Assembly (NCBI GenBank): GCA_937974275.1
Contig: CALJIF010000069.1
Coordinates: forward strand, 1-15,323
Origin: an uncultured Flavobacteriales bacterium
GTDB taxonomy: Bacteria > Bacteroidota > Bacteroidia > Palsa-965
Direction of reading: 5' to 3'
DNA: 15,323 nucleotides
Part shown: positions 1 to 6,965 of the stretch, one piece after another
Layout: every line of letters starts with the position of its first letter
Position numbering within the stretch: position 1 is the first letter of the stretch
The notes under the pieces: generated by a model
What the model was told of the DNA's origin: nothing
What the model saw: only the letters and a program-made list of their open reading frames with translations
Database searches by the model: none
Program-made: the position numbers and the translations under genes

Positions 1-1
1 C

Positions 2-997
2 AGCAAAGCCCGGGAACTTACTGATAAAGCGGCACGATTTGATGAATTGCACATCGGCACAACCTGGGGGCCTGAGCAATATAGTATGTGCGTTGCAGCA
101 TTTAATTACCTCAACAAGGAGCGCGAACGTCTCGAACACGAATTTGAGAATGATCAGTGGTGGTATTGGTTGAATCCTATGAATTGGGTTCGTCAAATTC
201 GTTATTCCATTCAGGTCAATCAATATCGATTGTTATTGACGGCATTGCTCAGTGCAAATCCCGAAAGAAATCAAATTGTCTATACTTTATTTTCTTCGGA
301 GAGCTTGTTGGGTTTTGATGAAGTGTTGGGTGTTATTGATGGCTTTAGCGATAAGTATTTTATTCAGGTGTACGAAGATCAATTGGCGAAGGAACCTCGT
401 GATCGGGTGAAGAAGTACATTCGTTTGTTTCTGGCACGATTGTATTTGAATGAGGATCGTGAAACAGATGCACTGGAACAGCTGGACCTTGCATATGAAG
501 AATTAACGACAGGAGATCTGAGTTCCGATTACGATATCTTGTTATTCGCGCGGGTTTGTGAAGCGTACGCCATGGTTTATTCCGAGCAAGGAAATGAAGA
601 GCTAGCGAATGATTGGGCGTTGAAAATGTATAGAGCTTATCCGCAGCTGATGCCGTTCAGTTCGGTGAAGATCAAAATGCAACTGCAAATGAGTGGAGCA
701 GGGAAGGAGCGCGAAAATATTGAAGATGCGTTAGAAGATTGCGATTTAAATTGGAGTAATGATCCGGATGCGGCAACGGTACAGGTTGATGTTGTTGATG
801 CAGAAGACGGAACAATGATCACTTACACCGTACATGAGCCGGGTTCAACAACTTCTATGATGAACGGCACTGTGAAGCTGGATGCGGAAACGAATGGGAA
901 TGAAGGGAAACTGATTGCTTATCGTTTGTTCGGTGTTTTAAAAGAACAAATCAAAGAGGATGACGCGAAGGATGACAGTGGTGAACACGATAAATAA
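2..997 (+). CDS. Hypothetical TPR-like protein, 5'-truncated by window edge
   Basis: The reading frame is open from base 2 with no in-frame stop, so the true start lies outside the window. A TTG at 47 is only an internal codon. The visible part is about 331 residues and ends in TAA. The middle (about residues 120-225) is made of amphipathic helices in TPR-like pairs, with alternating small and aromatic residues such as ALEQLDLAYEEL and ANDWALKMYRAYP, so a helical-repeat scaffold is likely. The last 80 residues are acidic and include a short beta-rich stretch (TVQVDVVDAEDGTMITYTV). I see no catalytic motif and no signal peptide, although the N-terminus is missing. It converges on the rhomboid gene with only 2 bases between the stop codons and no visible terminator. 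I do not recognise the family; only the TPR-like character is supported. Confidence 0.7.
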   Translation, partial: SKARELTDKAARFDELHIGTTWGPEQYSMCVAAFNYLNKERERLEHEFENDQWWYWLNPMNWVRQIRYSIQVNQYRLLLTALLSANPERNQIVYTLFSSESLLGFDEVLGVIDGFSDKYFIQVYEDQLAKEPRDRVKKYIRLFLARLYLNEDRETDALEQLDLAYEELTTGDLSSDYDILLFARVCEAYAMVYSEQGNEELANDWALKMYRAYPQLMPFSSVKIKMQLQMSGAGKERENIEDALEDCDLNWSNDPDAATVQVDVVDAEDGTMITYTVHEPGSTTSMMNGTVKLDAETNGNEGKLIAYRLFGVLKEQIKEDDAKDDSGEHDK

Positions 998-999
998 TT

Positions 1000-2103
1000 C
1001 TATTTCATCTCGCTCAACAGACTGTCTAATTGCATGACAGCAGCATTTGCCTTAATAGTCCAGATTGTTGCACTATCTATCATCGCCTGATCTTTTTTAG
1101 CAGTGCCGTAATGATTGTACCATGCGGCCTTGTACTTTTCATTAGCTACGCGATCAATTAGCAATACCAACGGCTTACCTTGTTCGTTTAAACGTTCTAT
1201 CGGAATGTCGCTCACCATTTCCAATGCCGATTTCCATTGATCGACAATCTTGGTTTTATACGTTTCTGTTCCGGGTTGCAATGTCGAATCTTGTTCAGCT
1301 TGCATCGTTTGATCAATAAGCGCAAAATAGTCCTGAATTACTTTATCAGGATCAACAGGCATGCGTACATTGAAATACAACAATGCGGTTAGTCCGATTA
1401 TTACAATCGCACTTGCATAAGCGCCCCACAAGCGTTGACTTCCTGTGAGTACAAAATGTTTCAAATCGAAGTACGACAAATAACCACCGATTGCTCCGGC
1501 TAACAACCCTCCGATGTGTGCAGCATTGTCAATTCCGGGAGTTAAACCGAATAGCAAGTTGTATCCTATGAACATGCCTATGCTGCTCAACAATTCTTTC
1601 CGAACACGACGATCAATCAAATTTGTAGTTAACAACGATCCGAAAATTCCGTACACACCAAATACTGCTCCCGATGCCCCGGCACCAACTGCAGGGTCCG
1701 TATGATACCACAAAGATGCAGCACTACCACCTAGTCCTGCGAGTATGTACAAAATGGAAAATCGTGTTGTACCGATTAACGGCTCTAAGGCACGACCAAT
1801 ACTCCATAAGGCGTACATGTTAAACGCAAGATGTATAATTCCGTAATGCAGCCACATGGACGTTAGCAAACGCCATTGTTCTCCTTCCATGATAAGTGGC
1901 TTGAACATTGCTCCCCACGTGATCATGTCCGCAGGTTGCGGAAAGATCGGGCTGATGCCCGTGCTGATCATGATTACGTAAACGAGAATGTTTAATGCAA
2001 TAATGACCGGTGTGGCGCGATAACCCGGAAATGGTAAGAGATGACGAAGCACTCCCCATTTGTTATTCTTCGGTTGCTGTTGCATTTCGGGCATTTGCTC
2101 CAT
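1000..2103 (-). CDS. Rhomboid family intramembrane serine protease with C-terminal tail
   Basis: This is a 367-residue membrane protein that should cleave transmembrane segments of other membrane proteins within the lipid bilayer. The rhomboid hallmarks are all present. There is a WR pair (W77, R78) in the first loop, an HxxxN motif (H91, N95) in the second core helix, the catalytic serine in GASG (S144), and the catalytic histidine in AAHIGG (H196). Hydrophobic segments lie near residues 31-50, 84-104, 113-131, 140-160, 173-190, 194-212 and 228-246, which suggests a 6+1 fold. A helical tail of about 115 residues follows the last membrane segment and is predicted periplasmic if the N-terminus is cytoplasmic. 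The start is the first ATG, 32 bp after mntH; in-frame ATGs at codons 4 and 7 are alternatives. It is probably co-transcribed with mntR-mntH. Substrates are unknown. Confidence 0.92.
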   Translation of the reverse strand: MEQMPEMQQQPKNNKWGVLRHLLPFPGYRATPVIIALNILVYVIMISTGISPIFPQPADMITWGAMFKPLIMEGEQWRLLTSMWLHYGIIHLAFNMYALWSIGRALEPLIGTTRFSILYILAGLGGSAASLWYHTDPAVGAGASGAVFGVYGIFGSLLTTNLIDRRVRKELLSSIGMFIGYNLLFGLTPGIDNAAHIGGLLAGAIGGYLSYFDLKHFVLTGSQRLWGAYASAIVIIGLTALLYFNVRMPVDPDKVIQDYFALIDQTMQAEQDSTLQPGTETYKTKIVDQWKSALEMVSDIPIERLNEQGKPLVLLIDRVANEKYKAAWYNHYGTAKKDQAMIDSATIWTIKANAAVMQLDSLLSEMK

Positions 2104-2135
2104 AGTGATGCAAAGTTCGCATTAATTCGCTTACG

Positions 2136-4028
2136 TTACTTTTTCGTTTTATTCACTACCAGCAACGGAACTTTTATTTTATGACGAACCGATTCTACCG
2201 TGGTTCCTAATAGCAGGTCGTGCCACCAATTATGTCCGTGTGCGCCCATAACGAGCATCTCGCATTCACATTCTTCCGCTAATTGAGGAATTGCTTCCTT
2301 CGGATTTCCATACCCCAATTTCGTTTCAATGAGATAACCTTGTGCCGTTAATTCATCTTGGTACTGTTGTAATGCTTGTTTATCGAATGAAGTTTCGTAG
2401 TCATCCACTTCACCTTTCATGACGCGAGCCCCGGCAGTTTCTGTTATGTGTAACAAAATATAGGTGGCGGCTTTTCCACCTTGCTTGAATGCATGTGATA
2501 GTGCATCTTCATCCGAAGTGCTAAAGTCAACACACACTGCAATTCGTTTTAAATCTTCACGTGATATGATCTTAATTCGTTCCAATAATTGGTGCGGTTC
2601 TGTTGTTCTTCCTTGTAAACCATTTTGAATAATTGGTTGTAACGTTACCCATAACAACAAGAAAGCGGCTAAAGCTATTGGAGGAATGATTGCAATAGCA
2701 AGCATCACCGGATGTTCAGACGTGTTGAACCATTCAGCCACATTTGCCGCAACAAGTTTAACATTCAGCGATACAATAATAACAGCGCTGATCCAAGCAG
2801 GAATAATCAATTTTAAAGGCGCAGCAAATTCGCCCATGAGTTTTTTATTCGAAGTGAAATGAATTAATGGGATCACGGCAAATCCTAATTGTAAACTCAA
2901 TATCACCTGACTAAATACCAAAAGCTCATCCGTTTGGTCTTCACCGGAGACAAGAATTACGATCACGGCAGGAATTACAGCTAAAAGTCGTGTTATTAAA
3001 CGTCGCGCCCAGGGCTGCATTCGAATATTGAGATAACCTTCCATCACAATTTGTCCGGATAATGTTCCTGTTAGCGTAGAACTTTGTCCTGCGGCAATTA
3101 GTGCAATGGCAAAAAGGGTAGGGGCGAGTTTGTTTCCTAAAACATCATCCAGCATAAGGTGCGCATCCTGAATGGAATTTACATCGTGCATGCCGTTCTT
3201 GAAAAAAGTGGAAGCGGCAAGGATTAAGATTGATGCATTTACAAATAAGGCGAGATTCAATGCAATCGCAGAGTCAATCACATTGAACTTTATGGCTTCA
3301 CGAATTCCTTTTGCAGTAAAATCAAACTTTCGTGTTTGAACCAACGAAGAGTGTAAGTACAAATTGTGCGGCATTACGGTTGCTCCAATAATTCCGATCG
3401 CAATGTATAATGCAGTATTGTCAGGCAATGAAGGAACTAAACCATTGATGATTCCACTCATTTCCGGCTTTGCATAATAGAGTTGCACCACAAATGCTAT
3501 TCCGATAACACTGATCAATCCAATGATAAATGCTTCCAGTTTCTGAATGCCGTAACGTTGTAAAGCCAGTAAAAGAAATGTATCGAAAATGGAAATTCCA
3601 ACCCCAACAAGCAGTGGCAATCCGAAGAGCAATTGCAGACCTATTGCCATGCCGATTACTTCAGCGAGGTCAGTAGCAGCGATGGCTATTTCAGCAAAGA
3701 ACCATAAGAAGAAATTTACTTTTTTAGGATAATGGGCTCTACTCGCTTGCGCCAAGTCCATTCCTGCAACAATTCCTAATCGCGCACTTAAACTTTGCAG
3801 CAATAGTGCCATTAAGTTCGACATGACCAACACCCAAATCAACGCATAGCCGAACTTACTTCCGCCCTCAATGTCGGTTGCCCAATTGCCCGGATCCATG
3901 TAGCCAACGCTTACCAGATAAGCCGGACCTAAAAAAGATAACAACCGTCTCCAGGTACTTTTTCTGTTCCTGGTGTCCACTGAACTGTGTACTTCCTGAA
4001 GAGATTCGTGTGATGTCTTATTTCTCAT
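2136..4028 (-). CDS. mntH: Nramp divalent metal transporter fused to UspA domain (MntH-like)
   Basis: This is a 630-residue inner-membrane protein expected to import Mn2+ or Fe2+ with protons. The Nramp core spans about residues 30-465 with some 11 hydrophobic segments. It has the DPGN motif of helix 1 (D45, N48) and the helix-6 ATVMPHNLYLHS motif, in which A216 and M219 fall where the metal-contacting Ala and Met of Nramp structures lie. After a linker, residues about 494-627 form a universal-stress-protein domain starting with RIAVCVDFS. It ends in a complete nucleotide-binding signature, G-x2-G-x9-G-TT (G595, G598, G608), so the domain probably binds ATP. Ordinary MntH proteins are about 410-450 residues and lack this tail. 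The start ATG overlaps the mntR stop (ATGA), indicating translational coupling. Upstream lies a purine-rich GAAGAAGG that could serve as a ribosome site. The metal preference, Mn over Fe, is inferred from the neighbour. Confidence 0.94.
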   Translation of the reverse strand: MRNKTSHESLQEVHSSVDTRNRKSTWRRLLSFLGPAYLVSVGYMDPGNWATDIEGGSKFGYALIWVLVMSNLMALLLQSLSARLGIVAGMDLAQASRAHYPKKVNFFLWFFAEIAIAATDLAEVIGMAIGLQLLFGLPLLVGVGISIFDTFLLLALQRYGIQKLEAFIIGLISVIGIAFVVQLYYAKPEMSGIINGLVPSLPDNTALYIAIGIIGATVMPHNLYLHSSLVQTRKFDFTAKGIREAIKFNVIDSAIALNLALFVNASILILAASTFFKNGMHDVNSIQDAHLMLDDVLGNKLAPTLFAIALIAAGQSSTLTGTLSGQIVMEGYLNIRMQPWARRLITRLLAVIPAVIVILVSGEDQTDELLVFSQVILSLQLGFAVIPLIHFTSNKKLMGEFAAPLKLIIPAWISAVIIVSLNVKLVAANVAEWFNTSEHPVMLAIAIIPPIALAAFLLLWVTLQPIIQNGLQGRTTEPHQLLERIKIISREDLKRIAVCVDFSTSDEDALSHAFKQGGKAATYILLHITETAGARVMKGEVDDYETSFDKQALQQYQDELTAQGYLIETKLGYGNPKEAIPQLAEECECEMLVMGAHGHNWWHDLLLGTTVESVRHKIKVPLLVVNKTKK

Positions 4029-4690
4029 TTTTGTGCCTTCTTCACGATAATATGATGTGCAACTTCACGTGTAAGTAGCAGTTGTTCTTTGTTTTTGAGT
4101 TTCACTAATCGTGATTGATCATATCCGGAAACCTGAACAACTTCAATGCGGTCTCCGAGTTTTATTTCGAGATGATCGAGATGTTTTAAAAATTCTTTGC
4201 TGTGTTCTGTTACACCGATTACAATACCGTGTTGACCTCTCGTTAATTCTGTAACGGTAATGCCAACAGGTTGGTCCAATTTTCCACTATGATCCGGAAT
4301 TGGATCTCCGTGCGGATCTGCTTTCGGAAAACCTAAAAACTGATCCAATTTAGCAGTGAGCACATCGGAGTCAATGTGTTCCAATTGTTCAGCAATATCA
4401 TGCACTTCTTCCCAACCGAATCCCAGTTTATCCACAAGGAACACTTCCCACAAACGGTGCTTTCGAACAATAGCCACAGCAATCTTATTTCCCTTTTCGG
4501 TAAGCTTTACACCGTTGTACTTTTTGTAATGAATCAGTTTTTTAGCCGAAAGACGCTTGATCATATCCGTAACCGAAGCAGCACGCGTGTTTACCTCTGC
4601 CGCAATTGCATTGGTAGTAACAGCACCACTATCACGATGCGTAAGTTTCCAAATTGCTTTGAGGTAGTTTTCTTCGGATCTGGAGTTCAT
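4025..4690 (-). CDS. mntR: DtxR/MntR-family metal-dependent transcriptional repressor
   Basis: This is a 221-residue metalloregulator that should repress metal uptake when Mn2+ or Fe2+ is bound. Residues 1-65 form the winged helix-turn-helix (NAIAAEVNTRAASVTDMIKRL is the recognition region). Residues about 66-140 are the metal-binding and dimerisation domain. Residues about 145-221 are a FeoA/SH3-like domain, as in DtxR and IdeR and unlike the short Bacillus MntR. Likely ligands by alignment from memory are H78, E82, H97, E101, E104 and H105. The ExxEH pattern is MntR-like, where DtxR has Cys. Position 8 is Asn, where Bacillus MntR has Asp and DtxR Met. The gene leads a unit with mntH, overlapping it by 4 bases, and a palindromic operator overlaps its promoter. 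The symbol follows the context; iron specificity cannot be excluded. Confidence 0.88.
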   Translation of the reverse strand: MNSRSEENYLKAIWKLTHRDSGAVTTNAIAAEVNTRAASVTDMIKRLSAKKLIHYKKYNGVKLTEKGNKIAVAIVRKHRLWEVFLVDKLGFGWEEVHDIAEQLEHIDSDVLTAKLDQFLGFPKADPHGDPIPDHSGKLDQPVGITVTELTRGQHGIVIGVTEHSKEFLKHLDHLEIKLGDRIEVVQVSGYDQSRLVKLKNKEQLLLTREVAHHIIVKKAQK

Positions 4691-4709
4691 ACTGAATATG
4701 TTTAGGTTG

Positions 4710-4744
4710 CAAAGATAAAAAGTCTAAATTAAAATTTAGACAAA
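4710..4744 (-). promoter_or_regulatory. mntR-mntH promoter (Bacteroidota type)
   Basis: On the minus strand TATCTTTG at 4710-4717 matches the Bacteroidota -7 consensus TAnnTTTG exactly. TTTG at 4741-4744 can serve as the -33 element. The gap between them is 23 bases, slightly longer than usual. The predicted transcription start is near 4703, about 13 bases before the mntR ATG. Confidence 0.6.
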
Positions 4745-4750
4745 CCTAAA
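4722..4750 (-). promoter_or_regulatory. Probable MntR operator: overlapping inverted repeats
   Basis: A perfect 9-bp inverted repeat (GTCTAAATT, 2-bp AA spacer, AATTTAGAC) spans 4722-4741. It overlaps a second element, TTTAG-N6-CTAAA, at 4735-4750. The second element has the TTAG-N6-CTAA geometry of known DtxR/IdeR boxes. A matching outer pair, TTTAGGTT at 4701-4708 and AACCTAAA at 4743-4750, flanks both. The repeats fill the space between the -33 and -7 elements, which is where a repressor would block RNA polymerase. Autoregulation by the adjacent MntR is inferred. Confidence 0.65.
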
Positions 4751-4764
4751 AATAATTTTATCTA

Positions 4765-4788
4765 TAAAAAAACCGCCCGAAGGCGGTC
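4765..4788 (-). terminator. Rho-independent terminator with UUCG tetraloop
   Basis: Read on the minus strand the sequence is ACCGCC, TTCG loop, GGCGGT, then a run of T. This 6-bp GC-rich stem with a stable UUCG loop lies about 17 bases after the stop codon of the secreted CHU_C-domain gene and should end that transcript before the mntR promoter region. Confidence 0.9.
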
Positions 4789-4804
4789 TTTGTACTTTGT
4801 GTTA

Positions 4805-6817
4805 TTATCGTTTCAGATGAACGAAACCTTTATGTTCTATAGGTTCCATATCCAACTTACAACGCGACTGGAATTTAGCAACCCAGAAGTAAACGCCTTC
4901 CGAAGCTTCCTTTCCATTGATTTTTCCGTCCCAACCAATGGTGTAATCATTAGTATAGAATACTTCTTCACCCCATCGATTGTAAACCCAAATTTCATAA
5001 GCGCCAACGTACAACAATGAGAAGTCGTACTGTGGAGTTCCTACTCCGGTTGCAGTTTGTCCTGCTACGGTTTCATCGTAGTATGGGTAGAAATAGTCAT
5101 TACGTAAATCTCCGTTTGGTGTGAAAATGTTCACCGTGGTATCCGGCATAAACAATGGAGATGGCGGGATATAACTTAAAATAATAGAATCGTAAATAGG
5201 ACATGGGTTAGTTTGGTATACAACAGAATATTCCTGACCTACTTGCGGACTAACAACCAAATACTGTTGTGACGTTGCACCCGGGATTGGTTGACCATCG
5301 GGACCGAACCACTGATACCCTTGCATTCCCGGCAATCCGATCAAAGTAATTTCTTCATCACCAAAACAGAATTGAGTAGTAATTCCGGCTGTATCCAATC
5401 GTGCCGGATTGTTCAATGTGACCGTATCAGATTCCGTACAGCCTATACTATCCGTCATCGTGACTATATAAGTGCCCCAACCTAAACCACTGGCGACGGG
5501 CCCGACCTGAGGAGGCACCGAGTTCCAAACAAAATTTGTTGGCGGTATACAATTATTACAACCGGATGTTGCAACTCCATCATTGTAGTTCCAGCAAGTC
5601 GGATCCTGAGACGAAATGGTTGTCTCTAGTGGGGTCAATTCAATTACAACTTGTAAGAATGTGTTACATGAAGTATCTGCAACGTTTACCATTTCAACGG
5701 AGAATGTGTCACCGGTTACGGCATTCGGTACAAAAAGGGAATCGTTAGTAGCACCGGGAATCGGATTACCGTTTGGATCAAACCACTGGTACGAACCGAA
5801 ACCACCCGGAGCAGTTAAGAATGCTCCCGGAGAACCCGGACAAAAACGAGCAGCAACCGCATCAGCAATACTTGAACACGCAGCATCAATGTATGCATAG
5901 CCGTAGTGACCGGAATAAATACAACCTGCAACCGTAAAACGAACAGTTACGTTTTGGTTTACGTATGGCAATAAGTCGAATGCTACGGTTGTCCATGGGC
6001 GGTAATAAGTAAACGGATCGTTCGGACACTGCACGAAACCTTGAGCCGCATTACTTGCTGTAACGAAGTATTGTGCGCACTGAGAAACAGGTTGGCCATT
6101 TTGATCCAATACCTCCACCTTAAAGTAAGGCTGTTCATTCGGTAAGTGACCACCATCATTAAGAACCACCGCATAGCGATATGTAAAGTTGGTGGAAGAA
6201 GGATCAACTGTAAATGTTTGTTCTAAGATTGAACCTTGATAGTTCGCAGTATTATTACCTAAACGAACTACGTAGTTGCCATATCCCGGAGGAACGATTG
6301 GAAATCCGCCGCATGGGTCATTACCTGCTGCTGCAGTCATGATAGTATGACGTGCGTTACCGTTGTTAATTGCGGCATTTTGACCTGTCGTGAAAATTCC
6401 ATTTTGAATGTTGGACATGGGGCCAAGTGAATTGACGTTGTTGTCACCGATAGCGCCTGTCCAGCCGGTGAAATCGCCTGTCTCAAAATCAAGGTTGGTA
6501 CATGCCGCAACAGGATTTTGAGGCCAGTTGTAACCCGTTAAGTAATCCGGAGCATCGCCTAAGCCATACTTGATGTCTACGTAATTACGCTTTTGCGTTG
6601 CTAAGTAGTTTTCCGCTTCACCTTTTGGCAAATGAGCCAATTGCGTGATACGAACCAAGCTGTCCACGTTCAAACCTTGCAGCGAATCGCCGTAATTGTG
6701 AACTGCAACATTTCCTTGTGCTCCATGGTTATGCCCGTCGTGATTGTTGTGTTGTGCATTTAGTCCAAGAGTGATTGCCACACCCAAAAATGCACTCCAA
6801 ACGTATGTGTTTTTCAT
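4805..6817 (-). CDS. Secreted multi-domain protein with T9SS type B (CHU_C) sorting domain
   Basis: This is a 670-residue exported protein, probably attached to or released from the cell surface by the type IX secretion system. A signal peptide (residues 1-21, MKNTYVWSAFLGVAITLGLNA) is followed by a His-rich mature start (HNNHDGHNHG, 23-32). Residues about 106-316 begin with NLDFETGDFTGWTG and end in a beta-rich DAAC segment; this looks like a jelly-roll adhesion or carbohydrate-binding-like domain. Two Ig/PKD-like units with parallel text (YQWFDPNGNPIPGATN and YQWFGPDGQPIPGATS, about 326-395 and 480-550) flank a SprB-like repeat (about 398-470, GTYIVTMTDSIGC). Residues about 560-670 are the gliding-motility-associated C-terminal domain (FTPNGDLRND, VYNRWGEEVF, GWDGKINGKEASEGVYFW). 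No enzyme motif is visible. Its role is presumably adhesion or matrix; the exact function is unknown. Confidence 0.92.
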   Translation of the reverse strand: MKNTYVWSAFLGVAITLGLNAQHNNHDGHNHGAQGNVAVHNYGDSLQGLNVDSLVRITQLAHLPKGEAENYLATQKRNYVDIKYGLGDAPDYLTGYNWPQNPVAACTNLDFETGDFTGWTGAIGDNNVNSLGPMSNIQNGIFTTGQNAAINNGNARHTIMTAAAGNDPCGGFPIVPPGYGNYVVRLGNNTANYQGSILEQTFTVDPSSTNFTYRYAVVLNDGGHLPNEQPYFKVEVLDQNGQPVSQCAQYFVTASNAAQGFVQCPNDPFTYYRPWTTVAFDLLPYVNQNVTVRFTVAGCIYSGHYGYAYIDAACSSIADAVAARFCPGSPGAFLTAPGGFGSYQWFDPNGNPIPGATNDSLFVPNAVTGDTFSVEMVNVADTSCNTFLQVVIELTPLETTISSQDPTCWNYNDGVATSGCNNCIPPTNFVWNSVPPQVGPVASGLGWGTYIVTMTDSIGCTESDTVTLNNPARLDTAGITTQFCFGDEEITLIGLPGMQGYQWFGPDGQPIPGATSQQYLVVSPQVGQEYSVVYQTNPCPIYDSIILSYIPPSPLFMPDTTVNIFTPNGDLRNDYFYPYYDETVAGQTATGVGTPQYDFSLLYVGAYEIWVYNRWGEEVFYTNDYTIGWDGKINGKEASEGVYFWVAKFQSRCKLDMEPIEHKGFVHLKR

Positions 6818-6840
6818 ATGTTGGTATTGTTGTAAGGTTG

Positions 6841-6870
6841 CAATATATTAACATTTATTCATAAATACAA
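6841..6870 (-). promoter_or_regulatory. Candidate promoter of the CHU_C-domain gene
   Basis: On the minus strand TTG (6868-6870) is followed after 20 bases by TATATTG (6841-6847). The spacing and the -33 element fit the Bacteroidota consensus; the -7 box is one base short of TAnnTTTG. The start codon lies 23 bases downstream. Confidence 0.45.
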
Positions 6871-6886
6871 TCCGGCACCCCCGATT

Positions 6887-6914
6887 TTCTAGTGTAACGC
6901 ATATATGCCTAGAA
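6887..6914. repeat. Palindrome in divergent intergenic region
   Basis: A perfect 10-bp palindrome, GCATATATGC (6899-6908), sits inside an inverted repeat TTCTAG (6887-6892) / CTAGAA (6909-6914). The spacing is asymmetric, so it is not a simple hairpin and has no T-tract. It lies between two divergent genes for secreted proteins and could be a protein-binding site; no factor is identifiable. Confidence 0.35.
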
Positions 6915-6938
6915 GATACGGCCTGGATGAAATTATAC

Positions 6939-6946
6939 TATCTTAG
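6939..6946 (+). promoter_or_regulatory. Weak candidate -7 element of deiminase gene
   Basis: TATCTTAG matches TAnnTTTG in all but one position and would start transcription near 6953. That lies downstream of the ATG at 6927 and upstream of the ATG at 6966, which supports the later start. I see no convincing -33 element. Confidence 0.3.
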
Positions 6947-6965
6947 GGTATCAATCACTTTGATT

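Noticed and set aside
47..49. TTG at 47 as the start of the first gene
   Set aside because: The frame is open to the window edge without a stop, and the upstream codons read as normal protein (ARELTDKAARFDEL), so the gene is truncated rather than starting here.
2104..2135. Separate promoter for the rhomboid gene (GAACTTTG on the minus strand, 2111-2118)
   Set aside because: It would start transcription at the ATG itself, its first -7 base is wrong and no -33 element fits. Read-through from mntH across 32 bp is simpler.
4428..4436. Perfect DnaA-box consensus TTATCCACA
   Set aside because: Single copy inside the mntR coding sequence, far from dnaA, with no cluster and no AT-rich unwinding element. 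One chance match to a 9-mer in 15 kb on two strands is not surprising.
4376..4705. Open frames on the plus strand opposite mntR, and similar shadows opposite dnaA, the deiminase and the kinase
   Set aside because: Low-complexity, Cys/His/Ser-rich translations without family motifs, lying antisense to well-supported genes.
5291..5900. Plus-strand frames inside the CHU_C-domain gene
   Set aside because: These are antisense shadows of a gene with clear signal peptide and sorting domain, and they show no start context or motif of their own.
6927..6965. Longer start for the deiminase at ATG 6927
   Set aside because: It would add 13 residues before a textbook signal peptide, and the candidate -7 element at 6939-6946 lies downstream of that codon.
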